Origin: Blastobasis lacticolella
Lineage: Eukaryota > Arthropoda > Insecta > Lepidoptera > Blastobasidae
Length of the DNA stretch: 64,000 nucleotides
NCBI GenBank assembly: GCA_905147135.1
Contig: LR990056.1
Span: 878,001 to 942,000 of the forward strand
Reading direction: 5' to 3'
Of the stretch, positions 21,179 to 31,262 are shown in pieces (the first letter of the stretch is position 1; every line of letters begins with the position of its first letter). Both the position numbers and the translations under genes were made by a program. A model generated the notes under the pieces. That model saw nothing but the letters and a program-made list of their open reading frames with translations, made no database searches and was not told the DNA's origin.

Positions 21179-21555
21179 TTACCTGAAAATGGGCACAGTG
21201 ATCCTCTCAGCTATGTTGTCAGCAATCTGGTGGTACACATCGCGGCCGGGTGTGCCCGCGGTGGTGGCTTGCGTGGTGTAGACGCTCACCACCGAATCCT
21301 CATCGAGACTGCGGCTGGAGCATTGGCGAAGCGCCTGGAATGGATACGTGTGGATAGTTAGTGGGTGGGCACGACTGTGAAACGTGAAGGCTTTTACAAC
21401 ATGGCTAGAGGCATTATGTTGTACCAACCTCACCTCGTGAGATGAGGGCAGGAGAATGAAGATTTTTTTACATTGGCTAGTGTTTATGTATATATCTATG
21501 TACGCTTAGATATTTAAGACTACGCAACAAATTTTAATATGTTTTTCAAGAATAT
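21179..21555. other. Spacer
   Basis: No gene recognised. Overlapping short frames on both strands (21176-21433) have a locally raised GC content but no recognised domain. Confidence 0.35.
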
Positions 21556-21838
21556 AATGAATTAAGACTGGCCGTGTGGTGACCGGCAGAGTAGAATAGC
21601 ACCAACCCCTTACGCTCATGGGTGTCGTACAAGGCGACTAATGTTTTCGAGGCAAAAGATCAAAAGTCTCCGTAGTATGGAAAATGGGCAGCAGCATTTT
21701 CCATTGTTATATTTAAACACTGTGATCTCCAACCCGCCTGCCAAGCGTGGAGATTATGGCAATAACCTCCCCTTTCGTGGGAGAGGCCCTAAGTCCTGCA
21801 GGGGATTGTTACGGGCTGTGATGATGAATGAATTAAGA
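21556..21838 (+). mobile_element. SINE3 with 12-bp target-site duplication
   Basis: Element 21568-21826, bracketed by perfect AATGAATTAAGA at 21556-21567 and 21827-21838. Ends in GATGATG. Confidence 0.93.
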
Positions 21839-21883
21839 GACAGGTTTAAAAGCAATAAAAAAGGGTAGGTGGGGGTAAAGTAG

Positions 21884-22138
21884 GTGTACGCGAATGAATT
21901 CGCGCCGTATACACTAGTTTATTATACCGGAAAACCTGAAAATACCCGTGAGAAGTCGGGACGGGTACACGTATTTCATAACCAAACCGTATACGAAGCT
22001 CTCATAGGTAGCACTAAAGATATTTATGATACATCTTCGGGCAGCGCACGTAAATTACCATTACCCGCAGTCATCAATCAAGCTCATATTCGAGATATAT
22101 TGGGGGTAGATGAACTATTTCCTCGTAACACAAACTGA
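21884..22138 (+). pseudogene. Orphan 84-codon open frame, 5'-truncated, coding-like
   Basis: Opens right after a TAG with a GTG codon, has no internal ATG in frame, and ends TGA at 22136-22138. The peptide looks like part of a real protein and not a repeat shadow: VYANEFAPYTLVYYTGKPE, a basic/Val segment (SGRVHVFHNQTVYEAL), and AHIRDILGVDELFPRN at the end. No similar frame appears elsewhere in the window. The missing start suggests a fragment of an inserted gene, for example from a virus or large transposon, or a decayed exon. I cannot assign a family. Confidence 0.4.
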
Positions 22139-22325
22139 CAGGCACTTGGCATGGTTTACGGCTTTCCATGTCCGTCCATATTATAGCACAACACTGTTCA
22201 GTAGACAAATCGGAACTAGAGACGCCGTTTAGTAAATTTCATTCCACTTGCCTCACTAGCGCCTCCTACTACTGAACAGATAAGTTGGTGGTGTTTATAG
22301 TCTTTCTTGTATGGGATTATATGAT
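22139..22325. repeat. Repeat fragment shared with 40258-40342 (inverse)
   Basis: 22190-22292 is the inverse complement of 40258-40342 ('gttcagtagacaa', 'agagacgccgtttagtaaat', 'gataagttggtggt'). This places it in the repeat Z neighbourhood. Confidence 0.6.
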
Positions 22326-22710
22326 ACGATGACAATACGTTAGTAAGTAAGTAAGTAAGTAAAAACTCTTTATTGCACACACAAAAATTATAAATAACAA
22401 AAAAAAAAACAATTTATATGCGCGCAAAGGCGGCCTTATAGCTTTAAGCAATCTCTTCCAGACAACCTTTGGGAAGAGGTAAGTTATTACAGTATCTCAT
22501 AGTAGTGCAAGAGCAAATAAGGGGAAAAAACTAAAAAATGTCACACATGCACACATGTTACACATGTCATCATAAATAAATTTATTTTTTATTTATTTAT
22601 TGCTTCATAAGTTACATTAACATTATGAACCCTTACGGGCACTGCAATTTTAAACATAAAACTAAGTATTATGCATAAACAAAGGTTAAGTAATAAAATA
22701 TAAAGAGAAT

Positions 22711-22991
22711 ACTACAAATATCATCATCACAGCCCATAACAGTCCACTGCAGGACTTTGGGCCTCTCCCACGAAAAGGGAGGTTATTGCCATAATCTCCA
22801 CGCTTGGCAGGCGGGTTGGAGATCGCAGTGTTATAAAATAACAATGGAAAACGCTGCTGCCCATTTTCCAGTTTACGGAGGCGCTCAGATATTTTGCCTC
22901 GAAAACATTAGTCGCCTTGTACGACACCCACGAGTGTAAGGGGTTGGTGCTATTCTACTCTGCCGGACACCACACGGCCAAACTACAAATA
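22711..22991 (-). mobile_element. SINE3 with 10-bp target-site duplication
   Basis: Element 22721-22981 on the minus strand, bracketed by perfect ACTACAAATA at 22711-22720 and 22982-22991. Confidence 0.93.
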
Positions 22992-23106
22992 TATTATTAT
23001 TAAACTATGGATAAACATAATTCTATACAATAAACATAATTTTATATACACAATAAAATAACTATGTTTATTGCAAACAAACTATTTTTGAGAGTAAATA
23101 TTCGTG

Positions 23107-23361
23107 TAGAGCTCGTCTAGTCTAAGATGACGCGCCCCACTACTTAGTTAGTTGATTTCGATGTGTGAGTGCAAATATTAATAACGACACTTCATCTATG
23201 TGGGAGCCAATGAACGGCGCGTGCTCCGACGTTTGAATCTTACCGGCAACTGAATGACCAATTACAACGGCATTTGTATATGTATTGCGTCCATATTTTA
23301 AACTTGCTTGTGTGCGTTAATGCGATAGTGGGGCGCGTCATTTTAAATTAGACGAGCTCTA
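23107..23361. mobile_element. 251-bp inverted-repeat element with TA duplication
   Basis: Element 23109-23359 begins GAGCTCGTCTA and ends TAGACGAGCTC. The inverted arms continue through TGACGCGCCCCACTA for about 38 bp. TA flanks both sides (23107-23108, 23360-23361). The related LINE copy at about 12045 reads straight through the site ('attcatgtaccttctt'), so it shows the unoccupied state. TA duplication is the mark of Tc1/mariner-type insertion. Confidence 0.92.
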
Positions 23362-23639
23362 CCTTCTTTTTGAAGATGGGTAACGATGTACTGTGACGTA
23401 TTTGTCGTGGCAAAGCATCCCACAGGTGGGTAGATTGGATTGTACAAGATTCCTTATAATAACCCGACCGCGTAAAAGTGGCCCTGAGGAGATTGTCAGA
23501 AGAGATTGTAAGCATTACTATATGGTGCTATTTTATTGTGTTATTCTTGGATGTTTTTCTATACTACAATTGCCAATGCCTGCAATGAGTATTCAATAAA
23601 AAAACATCTTGGCGTTAATGTTCCGGTTAAAAAAATAAA

Positions 23640-23885
23640 GGTATATAATCTTGGTGTTATTGCCCTGGTCGTGCTCTCGCGCTCGTGTGCCCGGGGTCCG
23701 CCTTGACCATGATCCAGGATTTTGGCAGATCAGGCAGTTACAGTGGAGCGACTGCTACCAGGGGGCCAGACCAGATTGGATAATGGTTACACATTCAGTC
23801 GCCTGAAAGTGCAGGTTTCATCACGACGTTTTCCCTCACCGTAAGAGCATCGGTTAGTGTTCAACTAATTTACATAAAGTAAAGG
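23640..23885 (-). mobile_element. SINE2 (antisense)
   Basis: Complement of the body from 'ccttgaccatgatccaggat' to 'ccctcaccgtaagagcatcg'; the tRNA-like head is lost. Confidence 0.8.
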
Positions 23886-24670
23886 TCTGTGCTCCTGGCC
23901 GCTCATAATTTCGAATGTGACATTATTTAAAAGATGAGAAACTCAGTCATTGATTTAAAACAACTTGGCGGGAAATCGTGTGTCAATTGTTTTTATCACA
24001 AGTTGAAGTTCGTCGTCCGTAGCAAAAATCAAAATAACTGCTCTGCTCGTCTTCAAAATACTTTTGGGAGGGAAGCGCCGTAATGCGTTGGTACACAGAA
24101 TACGTGAAGGTCGTCGAAAGGCTCGAAAACTAAAATACTCATCAGTGTACCTCACGTACGTACATAGCTAAAAAATGAGTCATTGGTATATGGTATATTT
24201 GACATATAGTTTTTGAACATTGTATTTGACATTTCATATTATGATTTAATTTTATATATGACATGTTTGAAGCATTTTGTATTTTTCTTATAATTATTTA
24301 ATTTAACATTTGACTTAATTATTATTTGATATTATAATACTAATTTAATTCTTGACAATTTCGAATCATGATAATTTGATACTATTGAATTAATTGTTTT
24401 TTAACATTGACATCAACTATTAGTACTTAATTCTATTCATGAAACTATTTTAAATGACGATGTATGATTATTACTACGAATAAATGAATATGAATATGAA
24501 TATGAATATGGTGGCAGTTTGATACAAACCCGCTACCTCAGGGCACGAGTCGGACACCTCAACCATAAGTCCACCGACGCTCTGTTGAATTGGCAAGGGA
24601 TTAAATCCTTATTAGTCCTTGGTAAGAGACAACATACGAAAAACAATCAATAGTGACATTTAACTATTAT
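23886..24670. other. AT-rich spacer
   Basis: 24180-24480 is extremely AT-rich with repeated 'atttgac/atttaatt' words. 24485-24510 is an ATGAAT microsatellite. 24515-24583 is an antisense SINE2 head remnant. No gene recognised; a 66-codon minus frame at 23955-24155 has no identifiable motif. Confidence 0.4.
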
Positions 24671-24687
24671 TGTACTAACTTCCCTGA

Positions 24688-24738
24688 GCGCATGCGCCTT
24701 GTCCTCTTTTGTAAAGGCCCTACGTGACGCGCATGCGC
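24688..24738. promoter_or_regulatory. Two GCGCATGCGC palindromes (NRF-1/Erect-wing-type sites), candidate promoter
   Basis: GCGCATGCGC occurs at 24688-24697 and again at 24729-24738, in otherwise AT-rich sequence. This is the core of the NRF-1/EWG recognition motif, which is typical of ubiquitously used promoters. Downstream on the plus strand is an ATG at 24797 followed by a possible donor (TTGGTAAGC near 24819). On the minus strand it faces the gene ending at 19334. Which gene it would serve is not determined. Confidence 0.4.
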
Positions 24739-24957
24739 CAAACAAGGATTACTCGCACACGTCATTGGGTGCGCTATTGTTTTCAAATTTACGTATGAAG
24801 GACGGTAGTGTTTATTGGTAAGCTTTACATACATACATAAAGCTCACGCCTGTGTCCCGCAGGTGGGGAGGCTTTTTGCGCAGAATTTGATGTAAGATAA
24901 CGTGTCCTTTCTAGGAGGAAATGTAAATTAAGACTTCAGTATGTATGTTAATAATAA

Positions 24958-25308
24958 TCATCTTGGCGTTAATGTCCCGGTTGTGCTCTCGAGAACGAGG
25001 GGCCGTGGTCCGCCTTGACCATGATCCAGGATTTTGCGATGAGGTAATTACAGTGGAGCGACTACCATCTGACCGCCATGACTCTGCTACCAGGGGAAGC
25101 TGACCAGATTGGATCATGGTTACAAATTCAGTTGCCTGAATTTGCAAGTTTCATCACGATGTTTTCCCTCACCGTAAGAGCATCGGTTAGTATTGAACTA
25201 ATGTACATAACTCAGAATACAGTCATTGGTACATGGCCGCAGCGGGATTCAAACCCGGTACCTCTCGCTTACGAGTTGGATACTCTACCGCCCGGCTACC
25301 GACGCTCT
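24958..25308 (-). mobile_element. SINE2, near full length (antisense)
   Basis: From 'atcttggcgttaatgtcccg' to the tRNA-like head complement 'ccgcccggctaccgacgctc'. It stands head to head with the plus-strand copy at 25447. Confidence 0.88.
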
Positions 25309-25446
25309 AAGTATATAAGTTATTTAGATATAAATACAGTCATTCAACTAAATAGTTGACACCCCCCTTGACCTTAAAATAATCTAATGACAATATGGAG
25401 TAATAAATCAGCTAATTAGTTGTATAACTGTACTAATATATAAGAA

Positions 25447-25786
25447 GGAGCGTCGATGACCGAGTGATTACGGTATCCGACTCGCAAGCGAGAGGTACCG
25501 GCTTCGAATCCCTCTGCGGCCGTGTACCATTGACTCTTTTCGGAGTTATGTACATTAGTTAAATGCTAACCGATGCTCTTACAGTGAGGGAAAACATTGT
25601 GACAAAGCCTGCACATGCAGACGACTGAATGTGTAACCATGATCCAATCTGGTCAGGTTCCCCTGGTAGCAGGGTCACGGAGGTCGAATGGCAGTCGCTC
25701 CACTGTAATTATCTGAATCTTGGATCATGGTCAAGGCGGACCCCGGACGCTCGCTCGCAATAGACATTATCGCTAAAATGATTATT
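25447..25786 (+). mobile_element. SINE2, near full length
   Basis: Head 'gagcgtcgatgaccgagtga', box B 'ggcttcgaatccc', body to 'aaaatgatt'. The flanks share TACTAATATA (25434-25443 and 25789-25798), a probable decayed duplication. Confidence 0.88.
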
Positions 25787-26700
25787 ACTAATATAATAAA
25801 CAATTATATCAAATTTTTCTACGTGCAATGAATATGTGACGAAGATTTTCTCTTTTTTAGTGCTCTAATGATTTTTGCAACTGCGTGGAAGTACGGTAAG
25901 AAATCCGCAGAATACTTTTCTATATAATATTATAAAAATTTAAGTCAATAACATGTTTATAATAGTTTTTGCATGGTGTAGGTTCTTCGAAACTACAGCA
26001 CATATTTTTAAAATTCTTTAACCAATAATAAAGGAATAGTAATAACCGTATTTCTTTATTTTTTATCCCAAAAAATATATATGATCCTGCGATCTTAAAT
26101 GTTTACAGAAATCCAAACAGCGCGGGGGTAAAAACCACTGGAAAAGTGTAGTAGAACAATTATCCAATAATGATCTTATAGTTTAAGACATGACACACAT
26201 ACCTCTTGCATCTATTTCCATCAATTTGTGCACTATACATGCATACAGACATATTATACAGAGTTCGAATTGAGTATCCTTGACGCCAATGCCAAATCGA
26301 ATCTGAGCCCAAATCACGTAGGTTCAGAGGACGTCCGGACAATGTGCGTACTACATTCGTTACCCCACCTAGAGTAACAAAGATTGGAAAGGAAAAACGC
26401 TTGTATGAAAAGCGATACTATCGCCCAACCAAACTATAAACTCTGTATGTCTGTTACGTTTTCACTAAACAGATTAGGATGGGTATAAGACAAATAATTG
26501 AGAATTTCATTTGGACGAAATCTGCGCAGAAGCAAGCTGAAGCCAGCGATAAATTACGTTTACGATTCGATGTAACAAAACTTAGTTTCTAGATAAAAAT
26601 ATTGTAATTAAAAAAATTGACGGATCCAGGTTGCCTGGTTCACAAATTATATACAATCTTAATTCGTTTACTATCGTAATTATTTTACAATCTTGTTGAC
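25787..26700. other. Spacer
   Basis: AT-rich, no gene recognised; a 60-codon minus frame at 26160-26342 lacks recognisable motifs. Confidence 0.4.
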
Positions 26701-26846
26701 GACTTGAGTGGTTTAGTTGGTAAACATGCCGATCGCCACGCAGAGGTCCAGGGTTCCATTTCCAGCCGAGCAGAAATTGAAATCATTAACTTTAATTTCT
26801 GTTGCGTCTCGATGTAGTATGTATAATAAGTATGTATTTAAAAAAA
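26701..26846 (+). mobile_element. SINE1, 3'-truncated
   Basis: tRNA-Gly-like head with mutated boxes ('cagggttccatttccagccg') and body to 'aataagtatgtatttaaa', where a LINE A fragment begins. Confidence 0.75.
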
Positions 26847-26849
26847 GGT

Positions 26850-27078
26850 GTGGGAAAGTAAGAAGGAAACACACAGTGACATGTCATCCTCACATCTTGG
26901 AGCCAAATTGGTCGCTAACTGTGCGGTTCTAAAGGCACTTTCTCCCACGCACACTAAGGTTGTGGAATGAACTACCTGGAGAGGTTTTCCCTGGAGAGTA
27001 CAACATGGAGTTCTTCAAGAAAGGGGTTAAAAGGTCTTTACGGGGTCGGCAACGCGTGGGTGATGCCCCTGGTATTGT
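26850..27078 (+). mobile_element. LINE family A fragment
   Basis: Encodes a degraded reverse transcriptase C-terminus: RLWNELPGEVFPGEYNMEFF, then KKGVKRSLRGRQRVGDAPGI. Begins directly at the SINE1 break and stops at 'aacgtcc'. Confidence 0.7.
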
Positions 27079-27079
27079 A

Positions 27080-27185
27080 AACGTCCTCAGGAAAAGTCAT
27101 TGATACTTGGCCGCAGCGGGATTCGCATCTAGTACCTCTCAATTACGAGTCGGATACCTTCATCTGTCGCCCATCAACACTCCAC
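27080..27185 (-). mobile_element. SINE2 head (antisense)
   Basis: Complement of 'aagtcattgatacttggccg' and the tRNA-like head 'gagtcggatacct' ... 'caacactcc'. Confidence 0.7.
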
Positions 27186-27454
27186 ATTAGGTAGCCAGAC
27201 AACACGTGAAACTCACAGAAAAGCTTGTCACGTACTAGTAATACCAGCCACCTAATATTCCGTTTGCAATACCACATTAAGCCTATCTCTTTGCGTTGGT
27301 ATAAAACAATAACATTTAACTGCCATTGTTATTGTTACCGCATACCTAATACGGTTCCCGCGGAATAGCTGGTACGTCACTTGGCTCCACGCAGGCTCTT
27401 TGTCTGGGCAAAGCAAAATATTAGATGAAATGTGAAACTGGTTTGAAGAGGTAT

Positions 27455-27745
27455 TTTTTTATGCTACTCAATGACAAACGAGCAGACAGCCCACCTGATG
27501 GTAAGTGGTAACTATCGCCCATAACATCCACAATTCATTCATTTAGGTGCGTAACAAAAATGCAGAACCGCAGGTGCGTTGTCACTGGAAGCCAGCCAAA
27601 TAACAACCACAGTAACAGTACCAGGAGGTAGCCAACGAAATTACAGGCATGAGGCATTTCATCTAAGTCCTCAGAGTGACAACGCACCTGCGGTTCTGCA
27701 TTTTTGTTGCTTGCAACCTAAATGCACGCATCGTCACATTTATAG
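27455..27745. repeat. Repeat S4, two copies head to head
   Basis: 27455-27595 reads S4 in one direction up to 'aatgcagaaccgcaggtgcg'. 27630-27745 reads it in the other ('gacaacgcacctgcggttct'). A short unique-looking spacer separates them. The two blocks form a large inverted repeat. Confidence 0.7.
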
Positions 27746-27853
27746 GCTGTTCTATTCTGGGCTATGTGATTCACACTACCGCAATTTTTTTAAATTTATA
27801 ACATGATTTCAACGTTAGTTCGTAGTTTTTTTCTGAAGGAATAACAAATGGGT

Positions 27854-28128
27854 ATACAAGGCTTGGCCGTGTGGTGTCCGGCAGAGTAGAATAGCACCAA
27901 CCCCTTACACTCATGGGTGTCGTACAAGGCGACTAATGTTTTCGAGGCAAAAGATCAAGAGTCTCCGTAGTCTGGAAAATGGGCAGCAGCATTTTCCATT
28001 GTTATATTTAAACACTGCGATCTCCAACCCGCCTGCCAAGCGTGGAGATTATGGCAATAACCTCCTCTTTCGTGGGAGTGGCCTTAAGTCCTGCAGTGGA
28101 CTGTTACGGGCTGTGATGATACAAGGCT
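27854..28128 (+). mobile_element. SINE3 with 10-bp target-site duplication
   Basis: Element 27864-28118, bracketed by perfect ATACAAGGCT at 27854-27863 and 28119-28128. Confidence 0.93.
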
Positions 28129-28593
28129 CGCAGAATCCCGGATATCTTGAAAAACTTATGGAGGTTAGAACCACATGGAAGAATATGGTACAGTAAGTGG
28201 CCAACATTTCAGACTAGACACGACCCAGCAATGTAGACGCCGACTAAGAAGAATCCATTGCCAAATATCGAAACAAACTTTACTTCTTACCATAGTGGGC
28301 CGTACCTACGCTTGTTTCCTACCAAATATGGTAGTTAAAGATCAAGTTTAATAAATAATAGGATTAAGTTCAACCTCAATAGGATCCTGTTTGACAGTTA
28401 TTTGCAAAAATATTAATATCTTGAGCGAGTTCAACTTTAATAAGAATTACTTTCTCTTGTTGTGTATTAGATAGTTAAGGATTAGGTAGCGATATGTTTA
28501 TTTTTTTCTACTCAGTGGTAAAAAAGTAGATAGCCAAGTTACCGCTTACCCGGTAACCCAAAAAGATTACCAGTAAGTAATAATAATAAGTAA
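28129..28593. other. Spacer
   Basis: No gene recognised; AT-rich with short frames only. Confidence 0.4.
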
Positions 28594-28833
28594 TCGTGGA
28601 CAAATTCACACAGTGCCATCTAGCCCCAAAGTAAGCAAAGCTTGTGTTATGGGTGCTAGATAACTGATAAACTACTTTTATACTTTTAAATACATACTTA
28701 TTATACATAGAACACCCAGACCCGTAACAGAAATTAAAATTCATCATTTCAGTTTCTGCCCGGCCGGGAATCGAACCCGAGACCTCTTGCGTGGCACACC
28801 ACAGGTGTTGACCACTGAACGACTCAGGTCGTC
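28594..28833 (-). mobile_element. SINE1 (antisense)
   Basis: Complement of the full SINE1 from 'tcgtggacaaattcacacag' to the head 'ctgaacgactcaggtcgtc'. Box B is preserved as 'ggccgggaatcgaac'. Confidence 0.85.
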
Positions 28834-28839
28834 GTAGGT

Positions 28840-28960
28840 GCATTGCCACTGTGAGGATTAAGATGCCTTATACCATTAATTGCACTGGCTACCTTATCCT
28901 TCACACCGGAACACAACAATGCAAACATAGTTGCTTGCCGGCAGAAATAGATTAGGCGAT
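28840..28960. repeat. Repeat S4, partial
   Basis: 'gcattgccactgtgaggatt', 'ggctaccttatccttcacac' and 'ccggcagaaatagatta' match S4. Confidence 0.65.
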
Positions 28961-28963
28961 GTT

Positions 28964-29285
28964 ACGCAACATCTTGACATCTTCGCCAAAATCCCGTTGT
29001 GGTCTCGCAAGCGAATGCCCGTGGTCCGCCTTGACCATGATACAGGATTTGGCAGATCAGGTAATACAGTAGACTGACTACCATCTGACGTTAACGACCT
29101 TATTATACGGGGAACTTGAACACAATTCATTAAGGTTACACATTTAGTCGCCTGAATGTGCAGGTTTCCTCGCAATGTTTTCCATCAACAGTATCGATTA
29201 GTGTTCAACTTATGCACATAACTGAGAACAAGTGCACTGGGTATCGAACTCGTTCCTTACCTCTCGCTTGTGAGGCTGACCCTTT
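28964..29285 (-). mobile_element. SINE2 (antisense, diverged)
   Basis: Runs 'catcttcgccaaaatcccgt' ... 'ccgccttgaccatgatacag' ... 'cgcctgaatgtgcagg' ... to 'acctctcgcttgtgaggctg'. Confidence 0.75.
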
Positions 29286-29311
29286 AGCCGTTATTCTACA
29301 TACACTGTTCT

Positions 29312-29460
29312 ACACTAGTGGACCCGGGGCGACTTCGTTCGCGTACACTTTACTCCTACCTACCCTATTTTCTTGCTAATAAACCTTCCTGTTGAATCAC
29401 ACTATCTATTGTTGATAACCGAATTAAAAGATCTAAGCGTAGATACGTACATAGCGACTG
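29312..29460 (+). repeat. Dispersed repeat Z
   Basis: 'ctagtggacccggggcgact', 'tcgttcgcgtacactttact', 'ataaaccttcctgttgaatc', 'agatctaagcgtagatac'. Confidence 0.65.
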
Positions 29461-29764
29461 AATACATAATTGACGAATCAATAAAAATTCAGCTAACGTT
29501 CAGAGGATGTTCGATGCGATTGGTTATTTCGGTCAATGTTGTTTACATTGTTTATCTAGGCGCGTAAAGAGTAATTAATGTTGCGTGACAAACACACAAT
29601 ACTACAGTTCTTCGCTGTTAATAATTTTGCACCGTATCTTTCTTTCACTTTATCACGTCAATTGTCTTGAACAGCTGGGCATGAGCCTTCTTCACTTTTG
29701 TGGAGGGTTTTGCCATGATCTTCGCGCTAGGCTTGCGCTCGATAAGAGCGTCGTTGGCCTTATG
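29461..29764. other. Spacer
   Basis: Nothing recognised with confidence. Confidence 0.35.
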
Positions 29765-29975
29765 GTTTAGAAGTCTGACTCGTACCCCGAGCTACCGGAC
29801 TGTTAGTTATGAAGTTATGTAAATTAGTTAGACACTAACCGACGCTCTTACGGTTAGGGAAACATCGTGATGAAACCTACACATTCAGGCGACAAACTGG
29901 GTCACGTAGATCAGATGGCAGTCGCTTCACTGTAATTACCTGACCTGTCAAATGCTGGATCATGGTCAAGGCGCA
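29765..29975 (+). mobile_element. SINE2 (diverged, internal deletion)
   Basis: Head 'tctgactcgtaccccgagct', then 'ctaaccgacgctcttacggt' to 'gatcatggtcaaggcg', with a block missing around 29898. Confidence 0.7.
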
Positions 29976-30894
29976 CAATCTCTACGCTGGGCTTGCAAGT
30001 TTAGAGATCCCAGTGTAAAAACTACACAAAACAGATAACCCCGGTGCAGATTGTCTGGTCTACGGTCTAGCTAGTCTTATCTGGTCCACGTGTCGCTCAC
30101 CGCTAATTACCTTAATATGTAATAATAAAAATCTTTAATGATTAAACTATTTAAGCTACAAGCTAAAGTCATTAGATTTGAGACTGTTATTTCGATTGGG
30201 GCCTTAAGTCACGTTTAAAGGTTACATTATTATTATAAAAAGGTTTGACTTGCTCGCTTGTTGATAAACACTGAAACCATTGAATTTATTTAAAAAAATG
30301 GTTTGTTGTTAAAGTAAAACTTTCCACCTGGTGGCCTCATCAACATAACAAAAGGAAGCCATCAGATGAGATGGTGGTCAAATGACTGTTTTGTCTAAAA
30401 CTAAAAAAAAAAGGAAAATTCCCCAAGAACCACCGAAATAAGACTGTGAATTCTGTATGCAAAACGTGCAGAAATAGGAGCCCCATGCGGACGAACTCAA
30501 AAAAAATAGAATTGTAAAAATCTGGACTCTCCTTCACAAATCTACCATACAACCCAAAAAAAGACTTACCAACACAGCGACCACCACCACCACAAGTCCC
30601 CTCATTTCTTCCAATATCGCCTGAAGACTTTAAACCCGCGCGACCGTTTCGCCTTACGCCGCGCACGCCACAGTCGGAAGATGCGCGTAGCATCTGCGCA
30701 CATCGGTGAGCGAGTAGTGGATGGCAGTGGAAGCGGTAAGCTAGGCGGGCTGGGCGCTGTGCTGTGGCTGTGCTGTGCGGAGTTTCGTGGACTGTATTTG
30801 GTGGGATGTCGGTGGTCGGTGGCGGTTTTGATGAGTAAGTGAGAGGTGCCAAGTTCGATCACCAGAGCCGTGATTAATGACTTTTTCTGATTTA
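29976..30894. other. Spacer
   Basis: No gene recognised. 30590-30830 is locally GC-rich with long frames on the minus strand, but the translations are low-complexity and lack motifs. Confidence 0.35.
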
Positions 30895-31115
30895 TGTTTT
30901 TATTTGCCTCGCAGTGACAAACGAGCAGATAGACCACCTGATGGTAAGGAGTAACTGTCGCCCATAACAACCGCAAGTCAGTTATCACTGTGAGGACTAA
31001 GTTGAAATGCATAATGTCTGTAATTGCGCTGGTTACCTTATTCTTCAAACCAGAATACAGCAATGCAACCATTGTTGCTTGGCGACAGAAATAGATAAGG
31101 TGGTACTCACATTAA
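30895..31115. repeat. Repeat S4
   Basis: 'gacaaacgagcagatagacc', 'ctgtgaggactaagttgaaa', 'ggttaccttattcttcaaac', 'agaaatagataaggtggtac'. Confidence 0.7.
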
Positions 31116-31159
31116 CAAAAATTGAACAACAAAATATGCTGTTGCGACGAGGGAATGCA

Positions 31160-31262
31160 TTGCAAAGAAAACTGCATATTACACCAGCGACTAAATGTAT
31201 AACCATGATCCAATCTTGACAGGTTCCCCTGTTAACAGAGTCACGGAGGTCAGATGGTAGTC
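31160..31262 (+). mobile_element. SINE2 fragment
   Basis: 'aaaactgcatattacaccag' then 'aaccatgatccaatcttgac', 'gtcacggaggtcagatgg'. Confidence 0.6.

Larger units (their letters stand above)
22326..23430 (-). mobile_element. LINE family B 3' end (antisense), twice interrupted
   Basis: Begins with TAAG repeats and 'taaaaactctttattgcac', then 'gcgcaaaggcggccttatag', and resumes as 'gagtaaatattcgtg' and 'ccttctttttgaagatggg'. SINE3 (22721-22981) and a TA-flanked element (23109-23359) lie within it. Internal borders outside these two insertions are not sharp. Confidence 0.6.

Noticed and set aside
30340..31072. Overlapping 170- and 156-codon minus-strand frames
   Set aside because: Low-complexity translations, overlap with repeat S4, no splice-supported extension or recognisable domain.
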